A model generated the notes under the pieces. The model saw nothing but the letters and a program-made list of their open reading frames with translations, did no database searches and had not been told where the DNA came from. Both the position numbers and the translations under genes were made by a program. Below, piece after piece: positions 26,516 to 35,544 of a DNA stretch of 64,000 nt. Origin of the DNA: LSCE01 sp050485425. GTDB taxonomy: Bacteria; Pseudomonadota; Gammaproteobacteria; Nitrococcales; Aquisalimonadaceae. The stretch is taken from contig JBJHBJ010000001.1 in assembly GCA_050485425.1 (NCBI GenBank), positions 111,043-175,042 on the forward strand, read 5' to 3'. Each line of letters begins with the position of its first letter. The stretch's first letter is position 1.

Positions 26516-27163
26516 ATGAGTGCAGGTGACAACCGCTTCGACGCACTGAACCCGCAGGCCAACCTGGTCCCCATGGTGGTGGAGCAGACCTCCCGCGGGG
26601 AGCGCGCCTACGACATCTATTCGCGGTTGCTCAAGGAGCGCGTGGTCTTCATGGTTGGCCCGGTGGAGGACCACATGGCCAACCTGCTGGTGGCACAGTT
26701 GCTGTTCCTGGAGTCCGAGAACCCGGACAAGGATATTCACCTGTACATCAACTCCCCGGGTGGTGCGGTGACTGCCGGCATGGCGATCTACGACACCATG
26801 CAGTTCGTCAAGCCGGATGTCAGCACGGTCTGCCTCGGCCAGGCTGCCAGCATGGGTGCGCTGCTGCTTGCCGGCGGCGCCAAGGGCAAGCGCTACTGCC
26901 TGCCCAACTCCCGGGTCATGATTCACCAGCCGCTGGGCGGCTACCAGGGCCAGGCCAGCGACATCGACATTCACGCCAAGGAAATCCTCAGTGTGCGTGA
27001 CCGGCTGAACCGGATTCTGGCCCACCACACGGGCCAGCCGCTGGAGCGCGTTCAGCAGGATACCGACCGTGACAACTTCATGGGGCCGGAGATGGCCGTG
27101 GAGTATGGGCTGGTCGACGCTGTCATCACCGACCGCAGCAAGGTCGGCGGTGCCGGCGACTGA
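26516..27163 (+). CDS. clpP: ATP-dependent Clp protease proteolytic subunit ClpP
   Basis: ClpP is the tetradecameric serine protease that degrades substrates fed by ClpX or ClpA. The 215-residue protein contains catalytic Ser112 in QAASMGALLL, His137 in MIHQPLGG and Asp186 in DRDNFM. The N-terminal propeptide region is short. It starts four bases after the tig stop, so the two are probably cotranscribed. Confidence 0.98.
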   Translation: MSAGDNRFDALNPQANLVPMVVEQTSRGERAYDIYSRLLKERVVFMVGPVEDHMANLLVAQLLFLESENPDKDIHLYINSPGGAVTAGMAIYDTMQFVKPDVSTVCLGQAASMGALLLAGGAKGKRYCLPNSRVMIHQPLGGYQGQASDIDIHAKEILSVRDRLNRILAHHTGQPLERVQQDTDRDNFMGPEMAVEYGLVDAVITDRSKVGGAGD

Positions 27164-27468
27164 GGCCTGCCCGACCGGCCGGCCTCCGAGCCGGCCGGTG
27201 ATTCCCTCCCGACGGCGTTCTGCCAACTTCCTCTTGGAAATTCCCCCGGGGCATCGTCCATACTGCAATCAGGTAACGGCAAAACAGGCTTCCGACGGTG
27301 CGGGCTATACGGCGCCGCGACGCGGAAACGGTGCCGGAAGGCCATATCGCAGAGGTGCCGGAGTTGCAGGCGGAAACGCCGTGGCGACGCCATTTGCGTT
27401 CTTGCGTGCACCTGCAAAAGCAGGCAAGGTTATACCAGACCCTCTACAGAAATAACCGAGGATCGGTC
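27164..27468 (+). other. clpP-clpX intergenic region (305 bases) with two hairpins
   Basis: No gene was found here. A strong 10-bp hairpin (ACCGGCCGGC / GCCGGCCGGT, 27174-27199) lies 10 bases after clpP but lacks a T-run, so it may attenuate or stabilise the clpP message. A smaller stem CCTGC / GCAGG lies near 27411-27424. An independent clpX promoter is likely but I could not pinpoint it. Confidence 0.5.
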
Positions 27469-28752
27469 ATGAGCGATAGAGACAAGACCAGAGGCGATGA
27501 CGGCGGAAAGCTGCTCTACTGCTCTTTTTGCGGAAAGAGCCAGCACGAGGTGCGCAAGCTGATAGCCGGGCCCTCTGTGTTCGTCTGCGACGAATGCGTC
27601 GAGCTATGCAATGACATCATTCGTGAGGAGATGCAGGAAAAGAGCGGCAGCGGAAGCTCCAAGCTGCCCAAGCCCCACGAGATCAAGAAGGTCCTCGATG
27701 AATATGTCATCGGCCAGGACCACGCCAAGAAGGTGCTGTCCGTCGCGGTCTACAATCACTACAAGCGATTGGACGCCGGTCAGGGGCGTGGCAAGGACGA
27801 AGTGGAGCTGGCAAAGAGCAATATTCTGCTGGTCGGCCCCACCGGTTCGGGCAAGACGTTGCTGGCCGAGACACTGGCCCGCCTGCTGGATGTACCGTTC
27901 ACCATCGCGGACGCCACCACGCTGACCGAAGCCGGCTACGTGGGCGAGGATGTGGAGAACATCATCCAGAAGTTGTTGCAGAAGTGCGACTACGATGTTG
28001 AAAAGGCCCAGACGGGCATCGTCTACATCGACGAGATCGACAAGATCTCGCGCAAGTCGGACAACCCGTCGATTACCCGGGACGTATCCGGTGAGGGTGT
28101 GCAGCAGGCGCTGCTGAAGCTCATCGAAGGCACCGTGGCCTCGGTGCCGCCCCAGGGTGGCCGCAAGCACCCCCAGCAGGAATTCCTGCAGGTGAACACG
28201 GCCGGTATCCTGTTCATTGTGGGCGGTGCCTTTGCCGGCCTGGACAAGGTCATTCAGGAGCGCTCGGAGAAGGGCGGCATCGGGTTCTCCGCCCAGGTCA
28301 CCAGCAAGGCCGAGCGCAAGAGCGTAGGCGAGACGCTGCTGGGTGTGGAGCCGGAAGATCTGGTCAAGTACGGCCTGATTCCCGAGTTCGTCGGCCGCCT
28401 GCCCGTAGTGGCCACGCTGAACGAGCTGGACGAGGATGCCCTGGTGGAAATCCTTACCCAGCCGAAGAATGCGGTGACCAAGCAGTACGCCAAACTGTTC
28501 GACATGGAAGGCGTGGAGCTGGAATTCCGGGAGGACGCGCTGCGGGCCGTCGCCCGCAAGGCAATGGAACGCAAGACCGGTGCCCGCGGCCTTCGCACCA
28601 TCATCGAGACGGTGTTGCTGGATACCATGTACGAGATTCCGTCCATGGAAGGGGTCAGCAAGGTCGTGATCGACGAGGCCGTGATCAAGGGAGAGGCCAA
28701 GCCCTACCTGATCTACGACGGGGCCGAGCAAAGCAAGGCGGCCTCCGACTGA
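27469..28752 (+). CDS. clpX: ATP-dependent Clp protease ATP-binding subunit ClpX
   Basis: ClpX is the AAA+ unfoldase of the ClpXP protease. From ATG 27469 (MSDRDKTRGDDG) it has 427 residues. The N-terminal C4 zinc domain (CSFCGKSQHE, CDECVELC) lies at about 18-45. Walker A GPTGSGKT is near residue 123. GYVGEDVENIIQKLL, the VYIDEIDKI Walker B and the ClpP-docking IGF loop (GGIGFSA) follow. Length and motifs are standard. An upstream open frame contains no conserved sequence. Confidence 0.98.
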   Translation: MSDRDKTRGDDGGKLLYCSFCGKSQHEVRKLIAGPSVFVCDECVELCNDIIREEMQEKSGSGSSKLPKPHEIKKVLDEYVIGQDHAKKVLSVAVYNHYKRLDAGQGRGKDEVELAKSNILLVGPTGSGKTLLAETLARLLDVPFTIADATTLTEAGYVGEDVENIIQKLLQKCDYDVEKAQTGIVYIDEIDKISRKSDNPSITRDVSGEGVQQALLKLIEGTVASVPPQGGRKHPQQEFLQVNTAGILFIVGGAFAGLDKVIQERSEKGGIGFSAQVTSKAERKSVGETLLGVEPEDLVKYGLIPEFVGRLPVVATLNELDEDALVEILTQPKNAVTKQYAKLFDMEGVELEFREDALRAVARKAMERKTGARGLRTIIETVLLDTMYEIPSMEGVSKVVIDEAVIKGEAKPYLIYDGAEQSKAASD

Positions 28753-28832
28753 TTACAGGCCTGCCCGCGCAGCCTGTGCCGTCCGCACCCTCATGGGCAG
28801 TGCCCATGGGGGTGTGGCGTTTCTGAATCCCG

Positions 28833-28861
28833 GTTGAAACACCGTATCGTCGGCCACATAT
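28833..28861 (+). promoter_or_regulatory. sigma-32 heat-shock promoter of lon
   Basis: GTTGAAA (28833-28839) matches the sigma-32 -35 CTTGAAA at six of seven positions. CCACATAT (28854-28861) matches the -10 CCCCATNT at all but one position. The spacer is 14 bases, within the usual range, and the -10 lies about 63 bases before the lon ATG. lon is a heat-shock gene in E. coli, which agrees. Confidence 0.7.
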
Positions 28862-28924
28862 CCTGAGTCAGCATGGGCGTCCCCCGCGTCCCACAGTTAC
28901 GCATAGCAGTGAGGAACCTCATAC

Positions 28925-31375
28925 ATGTCCCGCAGTGATCAGTCGTCCGATATCGTTCAGGAATCCATCTCTGCCGCACCGGTGCTGCCGCTGCGCGATG
29001 TGGTTGTCTATCCCCACATGGTGATTCCCCTGTTCGTCGGGCGGGAGAAGTCCATCAAGGCGCTGGAGTCGGCGATGGACGCCGACAAGAAGATCCTGCT
29101 GCTGGCGCAGAAGAGCGCCGACGTGGACGATCCCGGCGAGGACGATCTCTACCGCCAGGGCACCGTGGCCACCATCCTGCAGATGCTGAAACTGCCCGAC
29201 GGCACCGTCAAAGTGCTGGTTGAGGGGCTGTATCGTGCGCAGCTGGTGAACCTGGAGGCCAGCGGCGAGTTCCTCACCGCCCGGCTGGTCGTGCCGCCCG
29301 TGAAGAGCTACGACGACGACCGCGAAGTGGAAGTGCTGGCGCGCTCGGTCATGAGCCAGTTCGACCAGTACGTGAAGCTGAACAAGAAGGTCCCGCCGGA
29401 GATACTCTCGTCTCTGGCCAGCATCGACGATCCCGGCCGGCTGGCCGACACCATTGCCGCGCACATGGCGCTGAAGATCGAGGGCAAGCAGACCGTCCTG
29501 GAGATCGACGACGTCCGCGATCGTCTGGAGCATCTGCTCGGCCTGATCGAGGGCGAGATCGATATCCTGCAGATCGAGAAGCGTATTCGTGGTCGTGTCA
29601 AGCAGCAGATGGAGAAGAGCCAGCGGGAGTATTACCTGAACGAGCAGGCCAAGGCCATCCAGAAGGAGCTGGGCGATCTCGAGGACGTTCCCAACGAAAC
29701 CGAGGAACTGGAACAGAAGATCGAACAGGCCGGCATGCCGAAGGAGGTTAAGTCCAAGGCCAAGACCGAACTGCGCAAGCTGCAGATGATGCAGCCCATG
29801 TCTGCCGAAGCCACCGTGGTGCGCAACTACATCGACTGGCTGGTTTCCGTGCCCTGGAAGAAGCGTACGCGGGTGCGGCTGGACCTGAAGAAGGCCGAAG
29901 AGGTGCTGGATGCCGACCACTATGGCCTGGAGAAGGTCAAGGAGCGCATCATCGAGTACCTGGCGGTGCAGAAGCGGGTGCGCAAGCTGAAAGGCCCCAT
30001 CCTCTGCCTGGTGGGCCCTCCCGGCGTGGGCAAGACATCGCTGGGCCAGTCCATCGCTCGTGCGACCAACCGCAAGTTCGTACGCATGTCGCTGGGCGGG
30101 GTGCGGGACGAGGCCGAGATTCGTGGCCACCGCCGCACCTACATCGGCTCGCTGCCGGGCAAGATCGTCCAGAACCTGGCCAAGGCGGAAGCGCGTAACC
30201 CGTTGTTCCTCCTTGATGAAATCGACAAGATGGCGATGGACTTCCGGGGCGATCCCGCATCGGCGCTGCTGGAGGTGCTGGACCCGGAGCAGAACTCCAC
30301 CTTCAACGACCACTACCTGGAAGTGGATGTGGACCTCTCCGAGGTGCTGTTCGTCTGCACCGCCAACACGCTGAACATCCCGGCTCCGCTGCTGGACCGC
30401 ATGGAGGTCATCCGTCTGGCCGGCTACACCGAGGACGAGAAGACCAACATCGCCCAGGCCTATCTGTTGCCGAAGCAGTTGAAGGCCAACGGTCTGAAGG
30501 ACTCGGAAGTGGATATCAGCGAGAACGCCATCCGGGACATTACGCGCTACTACACGCGGGAGGCCGGTGTGCGTGGTCTGGAGCGGGAAATCGCCAAGAT
30601 CTGCCGCAAGGTGGTCAAGGAGTTGGTGATGGAACCGCGGGACAAGAAGCTGATGGTGACCACGCAGAACCTGGACAAGTACCTGGGGGTGCGCAAGTTC
30701 CGCTACGGCATCGCCGAGGAAACCGATCAGGTCGGCCTGGTGACGGGCCTGGCCTGGACGGAAGTGGGCGGCGAACTGCTCAACATCGAAGCCGCCATGG
30801 TGCCTGGCAAGGGCCGCATGACCCAGACCGGGCAGCTCGGCGACGTGATGAAGGAGTCGATCCAGGCCGCGATGACCGTAGTCCGCAGCCGTGCCCGCAG
30901 CCTGGGTATCGAGCCTGACTTCCACCAGAATCAGGACGTGCATATTCACGTGCCCGAGGGCGCAATCCCGAAAGACGGCCCCAGCGCCGGTATCGGCATG
31001 TGCACGGCTCTGGTCTCGGCGCTGACCGATATTCCGGTGAAGGCCACCGTGGCCATGACCGGCGAGATCACCCTGCGTGGCGAGGTGCTGCCGATCGGTG
31101 GCCTCAAGGAGAAACTGCTGGCGGCCCACCGTGGCGGTATCTCCACGGTCATCATCCCGGAGGAAAACCGCAAGGATCTCGCGGAGATACCGAAGAACAT
31201 CGTTTCCAGGCTCGACGTTCGCCCGGTGCGCTGGATCGATCAGGTGCTGGAGATCGCGCTGTTGCGTGTGCCGACTCCGCTGCCGGAAAAGGACTCGGCG
31301 GACGGCGACGAGGCGGTCGACAAGAAGCGCAGCAGCCGGCGATCCAAGAAGCAGGGCCCCGCACACGCGCATTGA
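28925..31375 (+). CDS. lon: ATP-dependent protease La (Lon)
   Basis: Lon is the hexameric AAA+ serine protease for misfolded and regulatory proteins. The 816-residue protein has the N-terminal substrate-recognition domain (LPLRDVVVYPHMVIPLFVGR), coiled-coil middle, Walker A GPPGVGKT near residue 364, and the C-terminal Lon protease domain with catalytic serine in PKDGPSAG (near 687) and lysine in PVKATVAMTGE downstream. The basic C-terminal tail (KKRSSRRSKKQ) is a little longer than in E. coli. A sigma-32-like promoter lies upstream. Confidence 0.98.
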   Translation: MSRSDQSSDIVQESISAAPVLPLRDVVVYPHMVIPLFVGREKSIKALESAMDADKKILLLAQKSADVDDPGEDDLYRQGTVATILQMLKLPDGTVKVLVEGLYRAQLVNLEASGEFLTARLVVPPVKSYDDDREVEVLARSVMSQFDQYVKLNKKVPPEILSSLASIDDPGRLADTIAAHMALKIEGKQTVLEIDDVRDRLEHLLGLIEGEIDILQIEKRIRGRVKQQMEKSQREYYLNEQAKAIQKELGDLEDVPNETEELEQKIEQAGMPKEVKSKAKTELRKLQMMQPMSAEATVVRNYIDWLVSVPWKKRTRVRLDLKKAEEVLDADHYGLEKVKERIIEYLAVQKRVRKLKGPILCLVGPPGVGKTSLGQSIARATNRKFVRMSLGGVRDEAEIRGHRRTYIGSLPGKIVQNLAKAEARNPLFLLDEIDKMAMDFRGDPASALLEVLDPEQNSTFNDHYLEVDVDLSEVLFVCTANTLNIPAPLLDRMEVIRLAGYTEDEKTNIAQAYLLPKQLKANGLKDSEVDISENAIRDITRYYTREAGVRGLEREIAKICRKVVKELVMEPRDKKLMVTTQNLDKYLGVRKFRYGIAEETDQVGLVTGLAWTEVGGELLNIEAAMVPGKGRMTQTGQLGDVMKESIQAAMTVVRSRARSLGIEPDFHQNQDVHIHVPEGAIPKDGPSAGIGMCTALVSALTDIPVKATVAMTGEITLRGEVLPIGGLKEKLLAAHRGGISTVIIPEENRKDLAEIPKNIVSRLDVRPVRWIDQVLEIALLRVPTPLPEKDSADGDEAVDKKRSSRRSKKQGPAHAH

Positions 31376-31651
31376 CACGGATTCGGCGTGCTTGCTATAA
31401 CACGGCGTCATTGGCGGGCGCGGAGAGCGCCTGCCAATCTGCCGCAGAGCAGGGCCGGAACCGACTCGGTTTCCGGCCGAATGATGAAGGCGATCCGGAA
31501 AGGTCGCCATGACCGTCAGGCGGGGATTTCGGCAGCCATGGAACCGTACCGGGTGATGCCTTTCCGTCAATCCCTAAAGCTTGTACAGTAGGTCGCACGG
31601 TAACTAGAGAACCGTGGTGTCCACGCAGAACAACTCCAAGGGGAATACAGG

Positions 31652-31924
31652 ATGAATAAATCGGAACTTATCGAAGCCGTCGCCCAGTCCGCCGATCTGT
31701 CCAAGGCTTCCGCCACGCGTGCGGTCGATGCCGTGGTTGAGGCGGTGACGAATGCCCTGAAAGAAAACGACACGGTGAGCCTGGTCGGCTTCGGCACCTT
31801 CAGCGTGCGCGAGCGTGCAGCTCGCTCCGGTCGCAATCCGCGCACCGGTGAAACCATCAAGATTTCCGCCAGCAAAGTTCCTTCTTTCAAGGCTGGAAAA
31901 GCGCTAAAGGATGCCGTAAACTAG
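31652..31924 (+). CDS. hupB: DNA-binding protein HU-beta
   Basis: HU is the small histone-like protein that bends and compacts DNA. The 90-residue protein MNKSELIEAVAQSADLSKA onward is a typical HU. It has the GFGTFSVRERAARSGRNPRTGE beta-arm with Pro at the intercalating turn and a C-terminal helix. It follows lon with a 276-base gap that probably holds its own promoter. AAGGGG precedes the ATG. The lon-hupB-ppiD order is standard. Confidence 0.97.
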   Translation: MNKSELIEAVAQSADLSKASATRAVDAVVEAVTNALKENDTVSLVGFGTFSVRERAARSGRNPRTGETIKISASKVPSFKAGKALKDAVN

Positions 31925-31941
31925 CGCCTCCTTGAAACGAG

Positions 31942-32017
31942 GGGTGGTTAGCTCAGCTGGTAGAGCGTCGCCCTTACAAGGCGAATGTCGGGGGTTCGAT
32001 CCCCTCACCACCCACCA
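31942..32017 (+). tRNA. tRNA-Val (anticodon TAC)
   Basis: A 76-base tRNA with acceptor GGGTGGT / ACCACCC, encoded CCA, and anticodon stem TCGCC / GGCGA around CTTACAA (anticodon TAC). It starts 17 bases after hupB. Confidence 0.96.
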
Positions 32018-32034
32018 GATGGTGAAAAAAATCC

Positions 32035-32111
32035 GGAGCGGTAGTTCAGTTGGTTAGAATACCGGCCTGTCACGCCGGGGGTCGCGGGTTCGAGTCCCGT
32101 CCGCTCCGCCA
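32035..32111 (+). tRNA. tRNA-Asp (anticodon GTC)
   Basis: A 77-base tRNA with acceptor GGAGCGG / CCGCTCC, discriminator G, encoded CCA and loop CTGTCAC giving GTC. It lies 17 bases after tRNA-Val and is followed by a terminator. Confidence 0.96.
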
Positions 32112-32118
32112 GATTGTC

Positions 32119-32149
32119 AAAAAGGCGCCTCAGGGCGCCTTTTGTTTTT
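32119..32149 (+). terminator. Rho-independent terminator after tRNA-Asp
   Basis: Stem GGCGCC / GGCGCC extended by A:T pairs (AAAA / TTTT), with a four-base loop, is followed by TTTTGTTTTT. It ends the tRNA-Val/tRNA-Asp transcript. Confidence 0.9.
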
Positions 32150-32354
32150 CCCGCCTCATGCTGTCTGCGCCAGCCGCTGTCTGACCGTTCATCTCACACG
32201 GGATTCGCCTTGCGCTTCCCGGATGGCTAGAATGTCTGGCTGCCGGTCAAGGAAGCGTTGTTGATAGACAGGAAGCGCGTTCGCTCCCGGCGCTGAACCG
32301 GACACGTTACTTCCCGGCGAGCCGGGGAATATTTCAGAGAGGAACAAGGGCGAC

Positions 32355-34265
32355 ATGCTGCTTGCCATCAGAGAGCACGTTCGAGGCTGGCTGGCCTGGA
32401 TCATCATCATTCTCATCGGCGCGGCCTTCGCGCTGGTGGGGCTGTCCAGCTACATGGGTCCCAGCGGTGGTGGTCAGGTAGTGGCCGAGGTCAACGGCGC
32501 GGACATCACGCGTGATCAGCTCGATCGCGCCTTCAGTCAGCGCCGCTCCATGTATGAACAGATGTACCAGGGTGATCTGCCACGCTCCCTGCAGGATCAG
32601 TTGCGCCGTGACGCACTGGACGAGCTGATTACCGAACATCTGGTGCGGGAATTCGTCAGCACCCGCGGTTTCCGCCTCAGCGACCAGGATCTGGGCGCGC
32701 TGATCCGTGCGGACCAGCGTTTTCATGTCGACGGCCGCTTTTCCACGGAACAGTATCGCCGCCTGCTGAGCCAGCAGGGCTTCAGCGCTGATCGGTTCGA
32801 GCAGATGATGCGCCAGCAGGCCTTGATGGAGCAGCTTTCCGAGCTGTTCTCCGAGTCCGCGCTGGTCACTGATCGGGACGTTGCGCGGGCGGTGGCCCTT
32901 CGCCACCAGGAACGCGACCTCCGTTTCGCCCGTATTTCCCATGAGGCGTATCTGGACGAGGTGGGTGTGAGCGACGAGGAGATCGCCGCCTTCTACGACG
33001 AGCATAGCGACGAGTTCCAGTCCACCGAGCGGGTGCGCGTGGAATACGTGATGCTCGAGCGCGCCGCGCTGATCGATGACATCGAGATTTCCGAGCAGGA
33101 TCTGGAAGAACGCTTCGAGCGTGTCCGTGGCCGTTTCGTCGACGAGGAAAGCCGGACCGCGCGACATATCCTGATTCGCGCCGCGCAGGATGCCAGTGAA
33201 GAGCGCGAGCAAGCCCGCGAACTGCTGGCCGGGTTGCGCCAGCGCATCGAGGACGGCGAGTCCTTCGCCGAGTTGGCCAGCGAATACTCGCAGGACACCG
33301 GCTCCGCCCGTCAGGGCGGCAGCCTGGGGCGCGTCGAGCGCGGCGTCATGGTGGAACCGTTCGAAGATGCGTTGTTCGCGTTGGAGGAGCAGGGGGCTTT
33401 GTCGGAGCCGGTGGAAACCCGGTTCGGCGTGCACCTGATCCAGCTGGAAGACATTCACGGCGGCGGTGATGTCGTGCTGGACGACGTGCGAGACGAGGTG
33501 CGCCGGGAGCTTGCGGAGGAACGTGTGGAGCGCGAGTTGTTCGACCGCCGCACCCGGCTGGAGGAAATGGCCTTCGACTGGGCGGACAGCCTGGAGCCGG
33601 CAGCCGAGGAACTGGGTCTGGAGATCCGGGAATCCGACTGGTTCTCGCGCCAGGGCGGCGAGGGGATTGCCTCGGAAGAGGCAGTGGTCCGTGCTGCCTT
33701 TGGTGGAGAGGTGCTGGAGGGCCGGCAGAACAGTGATGTGATCGAGCTGGAGGAGGGTCGCTTCGTCGTCTTGCGCATCGCCGACCACGAGCCGCAGGAG
33801 CAGCTTGCGCTGGACGAGGTCCGTGATGATATCGAAGAGCACCTGCGTACGCAGAAGGCCTTCGAACGGGCTCGCGAGCGGGCGGAACATGTTCTGGCAG
33901 CCCTGCGCGAGGATGGCGAGCTGTCCGAGCTGGCGGGCGAGTCACCCTCCATGCAGCTGGAGGAGCCCGGTTTCGTGAAGCGGGACGGGGATTACCCGCG
34001 GCGGTTGCTGCAGGAAGCCTTTCGCCTTGGCAAGCCGGAGGACAACGGCGCAGTGCTCGGGCTGGTCGACCTTGGGGACGGGAGCCTGGCCGTGCTGCAG
34101 GTGCGCGAGGTGCGGGACGGCAGTCTCGAGGACCTGGATGATGAAACCGTGGCCCGTGAGCGGCGGCGGCTGCGCGAACTGGCCACCGAGGCTTCCATCC
34201 AGGATTTCCTCGCCCAGCTCCGCCGGGATGCCGACGTGCGCATTCACGAGGAGCGCTTCATGTAA
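32355..34265 (+). CDS. ppiD: Membrane-anchored periplasmic folding chaperone PpiD (SurA-N/parvulin)
   Basis: PpiD is anchored in the inner membrane next to SecYEG and helps newly exported proteins fold. The 636-residue protein has one transmembrane helix (about 13-35, GWLAWIIIILIGAAFALVGL), a SurA-like N-terminal chaperone domain, a parvulin-like domain (ARHILIRAAQDASEE through RFGVHLIQLED, about 270-370) and a long acidic C-terminal region. The high Asp/Glu content is notable and would fit a saline habitat. It follows the hupB-tRNA segment and precedes convergent fabI. Confidence 0.93.
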   Translation: MLLAIREHVRGWLAWIIIILIGAAFALVGLSSYMGPSGGGQVVAEVNGADITRDQLDRAFSQRRSMYEQMYQGDLPRSLQDQLRRDALDELITEHLVREFVSTRGFRLSDQDLGALIRADQRFHVDGRFSTEQYRRLLSQQGFSADRFEQMMRQQALMEQLSELFSESALVTDRDVARAVALRHQERDLRFARISHEAYLDEVGVSDEEIAAFYDEHSDEFQSTERVRVEYVMLERAALIDDIEISEQDLEERFERVRGRFVDEESRTARHILIRAAQDASEEREQARELLAGLRQRIEDGESFAELASEYSQDTGSARQGGSLGRVERGVMVEPFEDALFALEEQGALSEPVETRFGVHLIQLEDIHGGGDVVLDDVRDEVRRELAEERVERELFDRRTRLEEMAFDWADSLEPAAEELGLEIRESDWFSRQGGEGIASEEAVVRAAFGGEVLEGRQNSDVIELEEGRFVVLRIADHEPQEQLALDEVRDDIEEHLRTQKAFERARERAEHVLAALREDGELSELAGESPSMQLEEPGFVKRDGDYPRRLLQEAFRLGKPEDNGAVLGLVDLGDGSLAVLQVREVRDGSLEDLDDETVARERRRLRELATEASIQDFLAQLRRDADVRIHEERFM

Positions 34266-34393
34266 TGAAGTGGTGGCGGGGCAATCGGCGGGGTGTGTCC
34301 GGGTTGGTGCGGACCTGGGCAGGGGGTGATCGCCGCAGGTGATTGCAGCTGATCCGGCCACTCGCCGGAGACCTGCCCGGGTGTGCCGGGAAA

Positions 34394-34431
34394 GAACGAG
34401 AAACGGGCCCTGCGGGGCCCGTTTCTCGTTC
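34394..34431. terminator. bidirectional terminator between ppiD and fabI
   Basis: A perfect 17-bp stem (left arm 34394-34410, right arm 34415-34431) with a four-base loop lies between the convergent ppiD and fabI genes. The stem is GC-rich at its top and AT-rich at its base. It serves both strands. Confidence 0.85.
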
Positions 34432-34439
34432 TGCTGGGG

Positions 34440-35234
34440 TTATTCCTCGATGCTGTCCAGTCCGGGCAGCCCCACCATGTGAAAACCGCTGTCCACGTGG
34501 ACGACTTCACCGGTGATGCCGCGAGCCAGATCGGAACAGAGGAAGGCCGCCACGTTGCCCACCTCCTCGGTGGTCACGTTGCGCTTCAGCGGCGCCGAGC
34601 GGGCATTGTATTCCAGCATGCGGCGGAAACTGCCGATGCCGGCGGCGGCCAGGGTCTTGATCGGCCCGGCGGACAGACCGTTGACTCGAATGCCCTGGGC
34701 ACCCAGGTCGTACGCCATGTAGCGTACGCTGGCCTCGAGGGACGCCTTGGCCGGCCCCATCACGTTGTAGGAGGGCAGCGCGCGTTCCGCGCCCAAGTAG
34801 GTCATGGTCAACAGTGCGGCTTCCTCGCTCATCATCGGGCGCAGGGCCTTGGCCAGGGCCACGAAGCTGTAGGCGCTGACGTCGTGCGCCATGCGGTAGC
34901 CTTCACGCGTGGTGTTGTCGACGTAAGAACCCTTCAGTTCATCCTGGGGCGCGAAAGCAATGGAGTGGACGACAATATCCACCGAGTCCCAGTGCTTTTT
35001 CAGCTCCCCGCCCAGATTGTCGAAATCCTCATCCCGGCTGACGTCCAGCGGCAGCACAATGTTGCTGCCCAATTCACCCGCCAGCTTCTCCACGCGGGGC
35101 TTCAGCTTGTCGCCCAGGTAGGTGAATGCCAGTTCCGCGCCTTCCCGCTGCATGGCCTGTGCAACGCCCCAGGCAATCGAGCGGTTGCTGGCGATGCCGG
35201 TAATCAACGCCTTCTTGTTGGCAAGAAATCCCAT
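34440..35234 (-). CDS. fabI: Enoyl-[acyl-carrier-protein] reductase FabI
   Basis: FabI carries out the last NADH-dependent reduction of fatty acid elongation and is the triclosan target. The 264-residue protein has the N-terminal GIASNRSIAWG cofactor loop. Catalytic Tyr146, Tyr156 and Lys163 (SYNVMGPAK) fall at the same numbers as in E. coli FabI. Residue 93 is Ala where E. coli has Gly. That position is linked to inhibitor sensitivity in E. coli, though its effect here is unknown. ATG at 35234 gives the usual MGFLANKKALITG start. Confidence 0.97.
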   Translation of the reverse strand: MGFLANKKALITGIASNRSIAWGVAQAMQREGAELAFTYLGDKLKPRVEKLAGELGSNIVLPLDVSRDEDFDNLGGELKKHWDSVDIVVHSIAFAPQDELKGSYVDNTTREGYRMAHDVSAYSFVALAKALRPMMSEEAALLTMTYLGAERALPSYNVMGPAKASLEASVRYMAYDLGAQGIRVNGLSAGPIKTLAAAGIGSFRRMLEYNARSAPLKRNVTTEEVGNVAAFLCSDLARGITGEVVHVDSGFHMVGLPGLDSIEE

Positions 35235-35544
35235 CGTGCGTCTCCGTTTTACTGTTCAGGTCAGAACGCGGGAAACCAACGACCAGTTCCGCCGCCGCGA
35301 TAGCGGCTCGCGGAGCGGAACCCGGGTTCTGTTTCCCATGCCGTGAAACCCAGACGGCCTTAATCCGTCTAACACGCGTGTGCCTATGCCACACTGCCGC
35401 GGACTATAACGTATTCGCGCCGGGTTTTCCGGTTTCGGCGGCGGCTCAGGGCGGCGACCGTCCCGCAGCCGCACTGCGCGCTGGCACATTGTGTGAGAAG
35501 GTTAGTACCATCCAACAACCCGTCCGCTATCAGGGGGAGCATCG
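35235..35544. other. fabI-yejA divergent intergenic region (310 bases)
   Basis: This spacer separates divergent fabI and yejA, so promoters for both must lie here or just upstream. It contains a GC-rich middle and no convincing gene or RNA. The only clear signal is the AGGGGGAG ribosome binding site of yejA near 35532-35539. Confidence 0.4.

Noticed and set aside
27174..27199. Strong GC hairpin after clpP as a terminator
   Set aside because: There is no T-run, so it is not called as a Rho-independent terminator.
28919..31570. 883-residue minus-strand open frame over lon
   Set aside because: It is a shadow of the GC-rich lon gene on the other strand, with no known motif.
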